From Hyaloraphidium curvatum (taxonomy: Eukaryota; Monoblepharomycota; Hyaloraphidiomycetes; Hyaloraphidiales; Hyaloraphidiaceae), in contig JAIVFI010000032.1 in the NCBI GenBank assembly GCA_025558095.1, positions 62,001 to 126,000 of the forward strand: DNA of 64,000 bases. Reading direction: 5' to 3'. A model generated the notes under the pieces. That model searched no databases, was not told the DNA's origin, and saw nothing but the letters and a program-made list of their open reading frames with translations. The position numbers and the translations under genes were made by a program. Below are positions 63,274-64,000 of the stretch, piece after piece (the first letter of the stretch is position 1; each line of letters opens with the position of its first letter).

Positions 63274-64000
63274 TCACTGCGAAGGCCTTGCTTTGCCCTT
63301 CTGCTTGCTCGACGATGTCTGCTGCGGCGGCTGTATCGGGGGCGGCTGTATCGGCGGCGACGGCTGCTGGGCCGGCATCTGCAGGGGCTGCGGCCGCGGG
63401 GGAGGCTGCCTCGGCGCCTGGGCCGAAGGCTCTCCCTGCCGCTTCGGCGCGGCCCGCCCGAGCGTGCTCAGGGGCAGGTCCTCGTCGCTGTCGTCCACCG
63501 TCGGCTGCTGCTGCGCCTTGAACCGGGACACCGTCGACCGGGGTGCAGCGCTGGTGAACGAACGCACGGTGCCGACCTCGGAAGTGCCCCGGCTGACCCT
63601 CCCGACGGGCACAGGAACGGGGTACATGGCCGGTTGGGCCCACATGGCGGGCTGCACGAGCTGCGGTGCCATCTGCGGCGGTTGCTGTACGTAGCCGTAG
63701 CCGGGAATGAAGACCACCGAGCCCGGAATCAGGGGCGGCATGCTCTGGGGCAGCATGGGCATGCTTTGCATCGCGGGGTACCCCTGCATGGTCGGTGCCA
63801 TCTGCATCGCCGGCATCTGCATCATGGGCTGAAGCGCCGTCTGGATCGGCTGAGAGTACTGCATCGCAGCCTGAAGCTGGGCCTGCGGCACCAGGTTCAC
63901 CTGCGAGGGCGTGTGCTCCAAGACCCGCTCGTGCTGCCTCTGGCGTTCCTTTTCGCGTTCACGCTCGAGCCACGCCATTGCAAGCGAGTTGCGCGCCCGC
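63274..64000 (-). CDS. Gln/Met/Pro-rich protein, C-terminal part (5' end beyond window)
   Basis: The frame is open to the right edge (RARNSLAMAWLERERE), so the gene continues outside. Visible are a short charged helix (EREREKERQRQHERVLEH), then a Met/Gln/Pro-rich region (MQMPAMQMAPTMQGYP) and a Pro/Gln tail ending KQKGKARPSQ. A small acidic motif (VDDSDEDLPLSTLGR) could be a phosphorylation site. No domain is recognised; the low-complexity make-up suits a transcription or RNA-related factor. The ATG at 63978 is probably internal because the conserved-looking helix begins upstream of it. Confidence 0.5.
   Translation of the reverse strand, partial: RARNSLAMAWLEREREKERQRQHERVLEHTPSQVNLVPQAQLQAAMQYSQPIQTALQPMMQMPAMQMAPTMQGYPAMQSMPMLPQSMPPLIPGSVVFIPGYGYVQQPPQMAPQLVQPAMWAQPAMYPVPVPVGRVSRGTSEVGTVRSFTSAAPRSTVSRFKAQQQPTVDDSDEDLPLSTLGRAAPKRQGEPSAQAPRQPPPRPQPLQMPAQQPSPPIQPPPIQPPQQTSSSKQKGKARPSQ

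Noticed and set aside
1-64000. CRISPR arrays, bacterial operons, rRNA or intact transposons
   Set aside because: No regularly spaced short repeats, no ribosome-binding-site-linked gene runs, no rRNA signatures and no transposase or reverse-transcriptase motifs were seen.

Overview
The window is nuclear DNA from a high-GC fungus. The evidence is about 37 genes (by my count), most broken by short spliceosomal introns (mostly 50-90 nt), together with eukaryote-only proteins: ESCRT-III Vps2/CHMP2, PA2G4/Ebp1, ZC3H15/Tma46, a dolichyl-diphosphate phosphatase, a mitochondrial carrier and an F-box/WD40 protein. Fungal flavour comes from histidine biosynthesis (HIS6), an Ecl1-type zinc protein and an Axl2-like cadherin-fold membrane protein. 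A bacterial/plant-type glycogen debranching enzyme, an SCP-X thiolase, a U-box/VWA/Vint protein and a UCP-type carrier fit an early-diverging (chytrid-like) lineage better than a classical yeast. That placement is inference and I cannot name the species. All exon models were made by eye from reading frames, splice signals and family conservation.

Layout. 1-4.8 kb: end of a GST-like gene, a convergent acyl-CoA synthetase, then HIS6. 4.65-10.85 kb: an unrecognised multi-intron gene lies between two diverged copies of an ~0.8 kb repeat. The repeat overlaps the 3' ends of both HIS6 and that orphan gene. 11-23.3 kb: coiled-coil protein, AlaX-type editing protein, dolichyl-PP phosphatase, 11-beta-HSD-like reductase, U-box/VWA/Vint protein, fatty aldehyde dehydrogenase, Nudix hydrolase, SCP-X thiolase. 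23.4-36.3 kb: a run of minus-strand genes, many lineage-specific: a secreted Cys-rich protein, an orphan, an Ecl1-like protein, a Pro/RGG-rich protein, a membrane protein with a permuted papain-like pattern, and a lipid-anchor-type protein with three hemerythrin HHE domains plus an OsmC-like domain. 37-49 kb: enoyl-CoA hydratase/ethylmalonyl-CoA decarboxylase-like enzyme, Axl2-like protein, aldo/keto reductase, a Val/Ile/Pro/Glu repeat protein, debranching enzyme, GT92 glycosyltransferase. 49.7-64 kb: PA2G4, a costars protein followed after 4 nt by a class-V aminotransferase, J-protein, cupin, Vps2, Tma46-like, F-box/WD40, MTA/SAH nucleosidase, an orphan, a UCP-type carrier and a truncated Gln/Met-rich gene.

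This is not an operon-like system. A lipid theme does recur: acyl-CoA synthetase, ALDH3, SCP-X thiolase, ECH-family enzyme and uncoupling-type carrier together cover fatty-acid activation, aldehyde clearance, peroxisomal thiolysis, proofreading of side products and mitochondrial carrier function. Splicing looks unusual: recurrent GTTGGT/GTTGGC donors, a 26-nt intron, a GC-AG intron, a 19-nt micro-exon and a start codon immediately followed by an intron. The most notable architectures are the HHE3-OsmC protein, the U-box/VWA/Vint protein and the repeat shared by HIS6 and the orphan. I saw no tRNA, rRNA, CRISPR array or intact transposon.
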